Below are positions 15,401 to 27,400 of a stretch of DNA of 64,000 nucleotides, one piece after another. The position numbers and the translations under genes were made by a program. Source of the stretch: Amphiura filiformis (lineage: Eukaryota; Echinodermata; Ophiuroidea; Amphilepidida; Amphiuridae); assembly GCF_039555335.1 (NCBI RefSeq), contig NC_092647.1:10754313-10818312 (forward strand). The letters are read 5' to 3'. Position 1 is the stretch's first letter. Each line of letters starts with the position of its first letter. Under the pieces are notes generated by a model. The model was not told the origin of the DNA and ran no database searches. It worked only from the letters and a program-made list of their open reading frames with translations.

Positions 15401-18400
15401 TCATGATAAATAAAACACCATAATTTGCTCTAAAATACAGTACATTTCCAAATGCAAATCCTGGTGTTAACTGCATACATGCCACATGGGCAAATTTGAA
15501 AATGATGAGTCATTATCTAGACATGTGATCAGTTATTGATACAGTTTTGATACACTACAAAAGGTCAGTTTATGAAAGCCCAATTTAATACACTTTTGAT
15601 ATACCTCTAGCCACCCAAAATAAACTAAGTCCAATTTAATACGCTTTTGATACACTAAAAAACAGGCAAAGTCCAATTTAATACACTTTTGATACACTGT
15701 ATGCAGCCAGAATTTGACTAAGTCCAATTTGATACACTTTTGATATAACTCTAGACACCAAAAATTAACTAAGTTCAATTTGATACACTTTACATACACT
15801 AAAAAACAGGCAAAGTCCAATTTAATACACTTTTGATACACTGTATGCAGCCAGAATTTGACTAAGTCCAATTTGATACACTTTTGATATACATCTAGCA
15901 CCAAAAAGTTCACTTTGATACACTTTACATACACTGAAAAACTGCAAAGTTCAATTTGATACACTTTTGATACACCACAAGCATGGCCAAAATTAACTAG
16001 GTTCAAATTTGATACACTTTTGATACATTTTTGATACAGTTAGGTGGTATTTGATACAGTTTTGATACCTTATATTTTCAGTTGATACATTTTCAATACA
16101 CCATTTGTATATCAAAACTGTATTAAATTGCTGTTTGATACAGTTTTAATACACTTTGATACACTTTTGATACACTTCTTGCTGTATAGAATTTCTGCTA
16201 GGGTTTTACAAATGAAATACATGTAGGCCTATATCTAAAATAACATAGCCGGGCCCGGGAAACACACACTAGCGCATAATATCATGATCATGCTTTATAA
16301 TACTATAGGCCTTCAAACACATGTGTTTGAAGGCCTATGATAATACTGAACAAATTGTTAAATCCCAATGTCGTGTGTTTTAATATAAGTAGATTTTAAA
16401 GTTCAAATTATAGAGCTATAAAGTCCAGTTGATATTCACCGTAGTACTAGTCGGACATCTAAATCGATCGTTTCCAGGTGAACTGGTTCAGTGCTCTAAA
16501 TGATCACAACATAAAGTCAATTGGTTACAAACCATGCGTGAATAAGTTACTAAAGTATGACGTATGGCGCAATCGATACCATTGATAGCTAACTTATACA
16601 GATATTGATTTTCTTTACCAGTTAAATGCTACGTAGCTGGTCAATGTCCTGACGGTGTTTTTCAAATGTAAGATATTTTCCTAATATTAAAACTAATATA
16701 ATGAATGCAGCAATTAATATTGCTTATTGTTTTAATAGGCCTACACTCAAAGTGTATGAGCCTATCGGCTCTCGAGCTAAATGCAATAACTCCACGGCGC
16801 GTGCGATTATCTTGACTAATGCATTGCACTCAGTTCATTATCCTTATCATAATTATAGTTCTGATAGTAATGTAATTCAGCATAGTTTTCAATTCGATAT
16901 AATCACAGGTGATTATGTGTTTGACCAGATTTGCAGTTTCTCTAACAATAAGTCTTTTGGGCTTGATAATTTTGATGCAAAATTACTCAAACTTGCTGCT
17001 CCAGTTATATGTCACTCTCTCGCTTATATATGTAACTTGTCTTTATTCACTGCTACATTCCCTTCAGACTGGAAACAAGCCAAAGTAACTCCTATTTGGG
17101 TCATTCCATATGAAATCAAGGAGTCGCCCCACCTGACCCCCTCAGATTTGCTTTATATTTTAGTCATATGTTGTACCTGTAAAAATATTAAAACCTGCAA
17201 ATTTGAGGTCTGTAGCTCTTACGGATTTTCTGTGGCAGCCATTTAAAGTTGGAGTAGGGGGTCTAAATTTGGACCCAAAAGTTGCCCTTTAAATAAATTT
17301 CATCTTTGGGAGTCTGTGCCTTCTTTATAAAAAGAAAGAGAAGTCTGAAACTTTGTATACACACTAACTGCATGCCCAATTTGTCAAAAAAACCAAAAAC
17401 ATTCTGTAATTGCGCGTTGTGTCACAGGGTCATTAAATATGCAAGAAAAAATGTAATATTTTGTAAACTGGCAAGTTTAGCCCCCCTAAATTCACATTTT
17501 TGGTCAGATTAATTATTTTTTGTTATCACTGATGCTATATATAGGATAAATACAATGCATATCCAAAAAATTGAGGTCACAACTCATTTACATTTCGAAC
17601 AGCGCCCTCACGAAGATGAAATTTATTGCAAATTCAACATTTTCAGGGGGCCCAAAGTCGATGTGGTCCACCTTCAAAATTTATAAAACATTACTTTTAT
17701 ATAACTACTAGTCTTAAATTACAACTTTGCTAAGTCCCAGTAATTGTATAGGTTGACTTCATATAAAATGACAAGCCCAAAGTTGACCATTTTCTTATGA
17801 TTGCATGTAGTGCAAATGTGCCGAATTCGGAAGGCTTGAAAGTCAAATTGGCCACAATATTAAAAATAAATGATTAGATGAGTAGTTATTGGCCCTATTT
17901 ACTTTTATTTCCATTTCATTTTCAATATATACAGATTTTCTATGGTAGCCATTTACAGTTGGAGTAGGGTGATCTAAATTTGGACCCAAAAGTTGCCCTT
18001 TGAATAAATTTCATCTTTGGGAGCCTGTACCTTCCTAATAAAAAGAGAGAGAGGTCTGAAACTTTGTATACACACTAATTGCATGCATGTCCAATTTGTC
18101 AACAAGTAAAAAAATAAATGTCTGTAATTGTTCGTTGTGTCACAGGGTCATTAAAGATGCAAAAAAAATGTAATGTTTTGTATACTGGCAAGTTTAGCCC
18201 CCTAAATTCACATTTTTGTCAGATTAATTGTTTTTGTTGTCACTGATGCGATATATAGGCCAAATACAATGCATATCCAAGACATTGAGGTGACCATTTA
18301 TTTACATTTCCAACAGGGCCCTCGCGAAGATGAAAATTAATGCAAATTCACCATTTCAGGGGCCCAAAGTCGATGTCGATAAAACATCACTTTTATATGA

Positions 18401-21400
18401 CTACTAGTCTTAAATTGCAACTTTGCTCAATCCCAGTAATTTTATAGATTGACTTCATATAAAACGACAAGCCCAAATTTGACCATTTTCTTATGATTGC
18501 ATGTACTGCAAATGTGCCGAATTCGGAAGGTTTAAAAGTCAAAATGGCCACAATATTGAAAATAAATGACTAGATGCATAGTTATTGGCCCTATTTACTT
18601 TTATTTCCATTTTATTTTCAATATTGGGGCCAATTTGACTTTCAAGCCTTCCGAATTCGGCACATTTGCACTACATGCAATCATAAGAAAATGGTCAACT
18701 TTGGGCTTGTCATTTTATATGAAGTCAACCTATACCATTACTGGGACTTAGCAAAGTTGTAATTTAAGACTAGTAGTTATATAAAAGTGATGTTTTATAA
18801 ATTTTGAAGGTGGACCACATCGACTTTGGGCCCCTGAAAATGTTGAATTTGCAATAAATTTCATCTTCGTGAGGGCGCTGTTCGAAATGTAAATGAGTTG
18901 TGACCTCAATTTTTGGATATGCATTGTATTTATCCTATATATAGCATCAGTGACAACAAAAGATTATTAATCTGACAAAAATGTGAATTTAGGGGACTTA
19001 ACTTGCCAGTTTACAAAACATTACATTTTTCTTGCATATTTAATGACCCCGTGACACAACACGCAATTACAGAATTTTTGTATTTTTATTTTTGACAAAT
19101 TGGGCATGCAGTTAGTGTGTACACAAAGTTTCAGACCTCTCTCTCTCTCTTTATAAAGAAGGCACAGCCTCCCAAAGATGAAATTTGTTTAAAGGGCAAC
19201 TTTTGGGTCCAAATTTAGACCCCCCTACTCCAACTTTAAATGGCTGCCACAGAAAATCCGTAAGAGATACAGACGTCAAATTTGCAGGTTTTAATATTTT
19301 ACAGGTACAACATATGACTAAAATATAAAGCAAATCTGAGGGGGTCAGGTGGGGCGACTCCTTGATTTCATATGGAGTGACCCATTTATAAAGGCTGTAA
19401 ATCTGATGTAAGCAACTATAGGCCCATATCTGTGTTACCTATTATTTCAAAAATAATTGAGCGTGCTGTTTATGATCAATTGTACCAATATTTAACTATG
19501 TGTAATATTTTGAATCCAGCTCAATCAGGATTTCGATGTAACCATTCAACTAATTCCACACTTCTTGATGTATCTGATCATATTCTTCAAAATATGAATA
19601 ACGGGAAAGCAACTGCCGCTATTTTTCTGGACCTGAAAAAGGCATTTGATACTGTAAATCATGAAATTCTTATTAGTAAATTGTATAACTATGGTATCAA
19701 AGATTATGCCTTAAATTGGTTTGTCTCATACTTAAAGAACAGATCTCAAACCGTTAACATCAATTCATCTCTGTCTGACTTTAAACAAATTAAAATTGGC
19801 ATTCCACAAGGATCCATACTGGGACCATTATTATTTATCATTTATGTAAACTCGTTGCCTGATAGCACTTCTTCTAAATGTATTATGTATGCAGATGATA
19901 CTACCCTGCTATGTAGCTCATCTGACCCTAGTATACTACAGACTGAAATTGACAGAAATATGGACAGTATTGCTAGATGGTTTCATGAAAATAAGCTCAC
20001 ACTTAATATAAAAAAAACTAAGCTTATGATATTTGGTACTAGGCATTTATTTGATAACTTTGATAATATTTCACTTTCATATTCAAATAATGTTGTGGAT
20101 AGAGTAGATTCATTTAAGTATTTAGGTGTAGTGTTTGATCCCCAACTAAGTTGGGACAATCATGTTAATCGTATATCATCCAATATTTCCAAACGCATTG
20201 GTATTATTCGCAGAGTTAAATATTATCTTCCTCCAAGAACACTTAACATGCTTGCCAATGCACTTGTAATGCCACACTTTGATTATTGCAGTACTGTTTG
20301 GTCAAATTGTAGTGCTCATTTATCCAATTCTCTTCAGATACTGCATAATAGATTAGCTAGGATTTTGCTGGCTGCTGACATAAGAACTCCAATAAATGAC
20401 CTAATGAAATCTTTAAATTGGACAAAATTGGATGAAAGGTGGAAAAATCAGCTTCTTGTTGTAGTGTTTAAGTGCCTTCAAGGTTCAGCACCATCTTATT
20501 TGAGTTCTCAACCCGGGGTTCTCAATTTATTTTTACTGAATGTATGCATACAAAAGGTACTCGTAGTCAATCTTCAAAAACTTTAGTTGTTCCACTTTGG
20601 AAGAACACTCTGGGTAAACGTACATTTCACTATAGAGGAACTAAGTTGTGGAATAACCTTCCAGTTGGTGTGCGCTTAGATTATGACTCTTTGAGTCTAC
20701 ACATGTTTAAAAATGCTATTGTTTAAGTAAGATTCATAATCGCATGATTGTTTTTTTTCAATATGTTATATGTATTATTTGTAATTTTGTATACTTATTT
20801 TGTTAACATTTTGTATGTAACAGTTATCTGGACCTCTTGGGAGACCAGTACATATGTATTGAAAGAGCTATCCAGAATAAAGAAAGATTAAATAAATAAA
20901 TAAAATAAATAAATTGTAACTCAATTTTCAGAAATGCCTCCTTTGGCCTCCATGGACCAGTCTGTGCAACAAATATGATGCGCATTTTCTATAAGTTCAA
21001 TGTATTACCCTGCAGAAAACAACTGTGTTATTTAAACAATAAAATATATGGCCTGAAGGCCCTGACTCACCTTAACAAAGAGCAACACAGTATATTCCCC
21101 GTATATTTACCTGATACTGCTGGGCATGCAAATGAAGTTCCAGATCTTATCGAGGTTCCGTTATCGGTATTGGTAGTGCTGACAGTGTCCACACCAGGAG
21201 CAAAAATGTCAATACATCGGCCAATGTTGGATGACCAAGATTTTGCGTCTTCTATGTCAGATGATGCTACGGTTATTACCTACATGTACATCATTTAATT
21301 ATGCAAATGTATTGAATATAGAATGGCATGTCAATTTGTGCTGCGATCAAGCAAAATCAGTCGGAACTCGGAAAATTTAAGTATCTTGTAGTATAGTAAA

Positions 21401-24400
21401 AAACATTTACAAAGCTACAATTTCAGAAAACCACATTGATATTCAACAACCAGTTTCAAAGATATGAGCAACTAAAGAATTTCCAAAACAAAAGGAAACA
21501 AAAGGAAATACTTCCTTTGAATGTTTGGCTTTATCTCAAAATCAATATTTCCTAGTTCTGACTGATTTTGCTTGATCGCATCACATTTAAGAAAGTCGTT
21601 TTAGGGGCAGTGCAATAATTATGAGTCTCTCTCTCTCTGCCTGCCAAAATTTCTTTGCCCCCCACAATTTGCACATGCCAAATTTTTGTGATCCCAATTT
21701 GCAAAGCTTTTAAGCTTTTAGACCATTTAAATGATCCAAATAAATGTCGCGAGCGCAGCGAGCAGCAAATTTGCATATTAAAAATATGTCCGTACTGTTT
21801 TCCTAATCCTTTTCAGAGCGTTTTATTTAAAAGGCGCCCATGTCCCCACATATCCCCCCCCCCAATTTTACTCTCCCACCAGGGCTCATAATTATTGGGG
21901 GGGCTATCATTTTCTTCGGGGGGGGGGTCCCAAATATACGGGGGTCATGCATTTATGGAAAGAAAAATAGGGGGGGTCACAAAATGACCACAGACAGATT
22001 TAAAAAAAACTTTGTAGATATGTATCTAATACAGAAAATATACAGTTTTTGTGATTTTTGACCATTCTTGCAGTCTTGTCCATTTTCTTCAAAAATGTCA
22101 CTCGCATCAGCGCCTTTTGAGTAGTATATTTGCATTTTTCTCCCTTTAAACGTAATAAAAGTAACTTTATATGTTTTCTACACATTCAAATGTTTATATT
22201 ATATTTGATATAACTCATACAAAGATTCTTGTCATTTGATTGGTCAATTACAATTGAATATTTTTATTGAAAAAGACTATTGCACTCCGCACCAGTGCAA
22301 TAGTCCATTTTCCATTGCACTGGCGAGCAGCTACCATGGCAACACTGACAGACGCGTGCGTATATCGCGAACGGTGACATTTCACTTCATGAAAATATTC
22401 TTACCATTGTACTCATAAACATTCAATATTTGTATAGCATTTTGCCTCCCCCCAAAAAAACCTGACATTTGATATTTTTGACAATCCGCACCTAGGATTT
22501 TACAAACCTTTCAATTCTTGTTTTGTTTGTTTGTTTTTGTTTGTTTTTTGTTGGTGTTTTTTTTGCTTTACAGCCAGGTAAGTCAGTGCAAAAACAAACA
22601 AAAAAAATTTCGGGTCACCAGATTGGTGGAATTGTCACTAAAATTGGAGTAAATATATTCACCTTAAAAGTTTTATTTTGATTACAAGTAGTGTTTATAT
22701 TGACTTAACATATTATGTAAAACAAGTTGTGTTTATATTGACTTAACACATTGGGGACTGCTCTATAATCCGACGCTTCTACAATCCGAAGGTTCTTTAG
22801 TCCGAAGGTTCGCTAGTCCGAACATGTGTTCATAACATTCGCTAGTCCGAATTTTAAAAGAGGTTTTCTAGTCCGAAAAAAATTGAAAAGAGGTTCTTTA
22901 TTCCGACGGTTCTTTATTTCGAAGGTTCTATAGTCCGAATTTTAAAAACGGTTCTCTAGTCCGAATATGAAAATAGGCTTTATAGTCCGAATTTAAAAGG
23001 GTTCTATAGTCCGAATATAGAAATATGCTCTTTAATCCGAATTTTAAAAAGGGTTCTCTAGTCCGAAATTGCATAACGGTTCTATAGTCCGAAACGGATA
23101 CCGTGTTCTTTAGTCCGAATCAGTAAAAAGGCTCTATATTCCGAATCTTTATAATAGCAGAGTTTATGGGTAAAATGACGCTACTGCTAAAGGGGGCACA
23201 CCACCAAATCACGATGTAACGTGGATGGATTCCGGTAAAAAACAAAATCTTTTAAGGGATGTTTTGGCCTTTCTGTCGACTAAAAGAGAGGCACGTTATA
23301 GCTTAAATAAAAACTTAATTAACTATTCTGTAAACTAATTTGTTTACATGACTAAATTGTTTAAATGACTAAAGCCGCAGCATGTACATGGCGGGATGGC
23401 GTTATGAAAATTTGAACTCGACAATGCTCGAATACACCCTTGTGTATTACTAGTATATAATATTATAAAGGAATGAAAAACAGATAAAAATGAAGAAAAT
23501 ATCACCAGAATAAAGATAAACGTCAATGTACACTACGGAAAATATCCAAAGAAAGCAATCATGTTGAACTTCAGCGGATTTGTATTTAACAATTGATGAT
23601 TTGACACTGAAACAAATGAACCCGTTTACCAATTCGGACTAAAGAACACGGTATCCGTTTCGGATTATAGAACCGTTTTGCAATTTCGGACTAGAGAACC
23701 TTTTTTTCAAATTCGGACTATAGAGCCTATTTTCATATTCGGACTAGAAAACCGTTTTTAAATTTCGGATTAAAGAATCTCTTTTTATATTCGGACTGGG
23801 GAGCTTTTTTTTAAATTCGGACTAAAGAGCCTTCGAAATAAAGAACCGTCGGAATAAAGCACCTTCGTAATAAAAAAAAACCCGTCGGAATAAAGAACCT
23901 TCGGACTAAAGAACCGTCGGAATAAAGAACCGTCGGACTATAAAGGTTCCACCAACACATTATGTAAAACAAGTAGTGTTTATATTGGCTTAACACATTA
24001 TGTAACATTATTTGATATGGGACAGGGTGTGTTTGGGGTGATTTGATTATTTATAGGCCTATTTAAACACAAAATGTCTTTCTTTTCCAATTTTTAAAAG
24101 TCACAGTCTGATTATCTTACAACTTACACTAGGTACAGCAGCCGGCGTTTTCTCACATGCGTCGAGGTTTTCATTACCAGCAGCAGTACTCAAAACAAAG
24201 CCATCCTTTACTAGACTCTCAGAAATGTCATACATAGCTTGTGAGAATCTTATACCAAATGACATCGAAATAATGGCAGGCCGCATTGCGTTCTCAGCTA
24301 TCCATTCCAAAGCTTGATAAAGAATTGTAAATTCATATAGGAAGGATGAGACTCTTGTATATACTCGGGGAGCTAGGGCCACTTTCTGTGCACCCCCACA

Positions 24401-27400
24401 GGACCAACCCAAACCAACTTTTTTAGGTTCCTGAGATGACCCTAACACATAATCAGGATGTTCCCAAAAATATAAACTGGCCCCAAGGGGGGTAAAAGGT
24501 CATTGAACTTTTGCACAGGGTCAAATTTCAAACTTGCTCAAATTGTGTAAAAAAACTACTCCAATGTATTTCTCTAGTCACAAGGATTCAGAAAATGTAT
24601 AGTTTGACCTATCTAGGACATACCTTTTTTGAGTTAATTATAACCAAAAAGGTCAAAGGTCACGTGTTTGCCTCTATGGGGGTCGAAAACATCAAAGTGC
24701 TCCGATTTTGCCAAAAGAGGTGTCAAAATGTTCGTTTTGATGAAACAAATCAAATAAGGATGGGATTGCACCATCTTAGATGTTTCGTTACCTAAGTAAC
24801 ACAGCAAAATAGGTCAAGGTCAATAGGCCTCAATGGTAGGGCCTACTTGGTTTGGTTTGGTCCTGTGGGGGTGCACAGAAAGTGGTCCTAGCTCCCCGAG
24901 TAATAGTGTTCTCATAATATTGGTTCCTTCATGCCGTTGATGGCGTGGGCTGTATACACCATTTTCCTGGCTTTCAAATTTCCGCTTCGCTAATTACGAC
25001 CTGATTGGAGTTAGCCGAGCCAAAAACGCCATCAACGACGGGTAGGGACCAATTATACAGAATCTTTTGGAAAGAAACCAAGTTAACGTCATCGTCGATG
25101 AGTACGTCTACACATATTTGAACCATATACTTGAACAAAGTACACCATATTGATCAAATCCAATAATTATTTTTGTTCCTATTGAAAGCTTATGGTTTGA
25201 CTTGTTTAACAGTAATAGCTAGTGATGACATTTTGAATGTCCATGAATGAATTGTATTTCTTGAATTATACTGTCCTTTAACTAACCAGCAATATAGATA
25301 GATTCAGGAGTGTAGCCAATGCATCCAAATACCCTTACACTATGCAATGTCGCATTAATAGCTATTCCATATGTGGTTCCAGCTGCGATTCCTGCAACAT
25401 GGGTGCCATGGCCCTCGCAATCCTATAATGTCAAAATAAATACGACGAATCTATAATATTTTTCCACAAAATATATTTTTCGAACTCTTTTCCTCTCTCT
25501 CTCTCCCTCTCTCTCTCTCTCCCTCTCTCTCTCTCCCTCCTCTCTCTCTCTCCCTCCCTCCCTGCTTTCTACAGGATCCCCCATCTCTTTCTCTCTCGCA
25601 CCTCCCCCTATTTTGATACTCTTCACCTCTCTATTTCTGTATCTCTCTCCCCTTCTCTTGTTCAACATGTTCAACTACCTGAGATGAGATTTAAAAAGCT
25701 GCTGAGATGTGGCGTAGCTAGGGGTTAATTGTGGCGACCGAGGGGCAAGGATACCGAATGACGCTCATCCTAGCCATTCTTGAAATAATTGCGCGCGAAA
25801 CGCGCAAAAACCTGTACAAATCCTATTTATTTGATTATACTCAAGTTAGATTATGGTCTTTAATGATCTTTCAAATGACAATTTGTGTTGAAATGCGCGC
25901 GAAGTACGATTCCATTATTTATCAATTTAATCACTTGAAGGGGTGCAGAATGGATCTGGTTAGCGCTGAATTGATCACTTCGGCACCCAGGGCACATGCC
26001 CTTCCTTACGTCCCTAGCAACGCATCTGGGCTTTTTATAGCGCAGTGATTTATAGTGCGCTAATGAACTCCCAACGTTTCTACTCACATAACCAACTACT
26101 GGCGGATCACCTAACAAATCGAAACCATCGCCAGTTCGTCCTCTGAAATCCACATGACCGTAATGAATTCCAGTATCAACCACGTATATATGGGTATTGG
26201 AACCATCGCCTATAATGGCAAGAAAAAGGGTTTTTATATTCTTTAGGCCCAATTTTTTTATGCATGTCTTCAATACGGAAGGTCAAACTTTTCATAATTC
26301 GTTATGAATTCGGCAGAGTGACGAATCGAGAATTTTGAACAAATTGCGTTATTGTGTGCTTGTGATTATGTTTCAGGTCTGCAAAGGTGGGCAGGGTTCG
26401 CAAGTTTTTGCCGCAGGTGGAAAATAAACCCGGCAAAAATGGCAAAAACTAAAAAAGTGATGAAAAATTCACTTTTTTCATCTCAAAACATATTATTAAG
26501 TTACAAAAATAATTTCCTGAGTGTAACAAGGCCAGATGGGGTAAATTATAAGCAACATAAAAAAAGAAATTAAAGGCGTGGGTTTTCGTTGCTCAAAGTG
26601 CATTTAACTGAATTGTGGCATATCAAGTTCAAAACTTATTCATTTTAAGGACTTGACGAGACAAAAAATATGTTGAATGATTGATCAAAAGTTGTGTGTT
26701 ATTATTTATGAGCTTTCTGTGTTACTTTTTAATATTTGACTGACTACATATGAGGTTTTGCCATTTTTTGCCATTTTTGGCGGTTTAAACCAGGCAAAAC
26801 AGGTTTTTGCCAGTTTTTGCCACTTTTCCGGCAAAAACAGGTTTTTGCCGGCAAAAAACGAACCCTGAAGGTGGGTGACCGAGCCCTTAAAGGTGGGTGA
26901 CCGAGCCCTTAAGGTAACTTCATAAGTTATGAAATTGCCTTAACATGATTCGTACAAATATTTAAGACTATCATCTTCATGCAGCTCGTAATTATATCAA
27001 CAGACATTTTTCCAATACCATTATTCGGTTTTTGGTACCATCGCCTATAACATTTGTTATAATGGCAAGAAAAAGGTTTTTATATTCTTTAGGCCTATTT
27101 TTTAAAAACTTTATGCATATCTTCAATACGAAAGGTCAAACTTTCCATAATTCGTTATAAATTCGGCAGAGTGACGAATCAAGAATTTTGAGCGTTATTG
27201 TGTGCTTGTGATTATGTATCTGGTGTGCAGTTGTGCAAAGGTGGGTGACCGAACCCTTAAGGTAACTTCATAAGTTATGAAGTAAGTTGCCTTAACATGA
27301 TTCGTCCATATATTCAAGATTATCATCTTCGTGCAGCTCGTAATGATATCTTCAGTATCTTCAGATCAACAGACATTTTCCAATACCATAATTCGGTTTT

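Larger units (their letters stand above)
12466..16203. mobile_element. TIR-bounded element carrying 116-bp satellite
   Basis: Ends CCCTGGCTGAAATT (left) and a partner reading CCCTAGCAGAAATT on the other strand (right). Between them are two arrays in opposite orientation: 12650-14620 in units of 116 bases (later units a little shorter), each with ATCAAAAGTGTATC and CCTTTCATTTCATACACATT; and 14630-16180, in which ATACACTTTTGATACA appears. It has no protein-coding sense. Confidence 0.6.
11201..16871. mobile_element. Compound 5.7-kb insertion in the LINE
   Basis: TAGTAAT is present at 11194-11200 and again at 16865-16871, and joining across them restores the LINE frame. The insert holds a Harbinger-like MITE, a small telomere-like hairpin, and a satellite-bearing element. 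At 11280-11370 AACCTGCACGCTAAACAAT is repeated. The outer element itself is not identified. Confidence 0.6.
10115..20912 (+). mobile_element. 5'-truncated LINE (CR1/jockey-like), split by three insertions
   Basis: Element pieces: 10115-10436, 11101-11200, 16872-17097, 19388-20912. They code in order for the linker before RT ([17 protein letters not shown]), the start of RT ([29 protein letters not shown]), the RT core, and the usual C-terminal 'WNNLPVGVR' end. The 3' end is an AAAT-type repeat (20890-20912). It lies in intron 7 opposite to the protease. Taking out each insert with one copy of its target duplication restores the frame: Asp-Val-Asn-Gly at TTAA, Ser-Ser-Asn-Val at TAGTAAT, Pro-Ile-Tyr-Lys at ATTT. 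Confidence 0.88.

Noticed and set aside
14589..16006. Minus-strand ORFs of 92 and 157 residues with repeated YQKCIK words
   Set aside because: They translate the GATACA-type array; no start context or domain.
22755..23160. CRISPR-like spaced short repeats
   Set aside because: The repeats are imperfect, spacers are short and variable, the genome is animal, and the block is one arm of an inverted repeat.
24101..24448. A 115-residue single-exon protein
   Set aside because: The middle is exon 6 of the protease; both ends are intron read-through.
25423..25674. An 83-residue Arg/Glu-rich ORF
   Set aside because: It is the reverse reading of the CT microsatellite.
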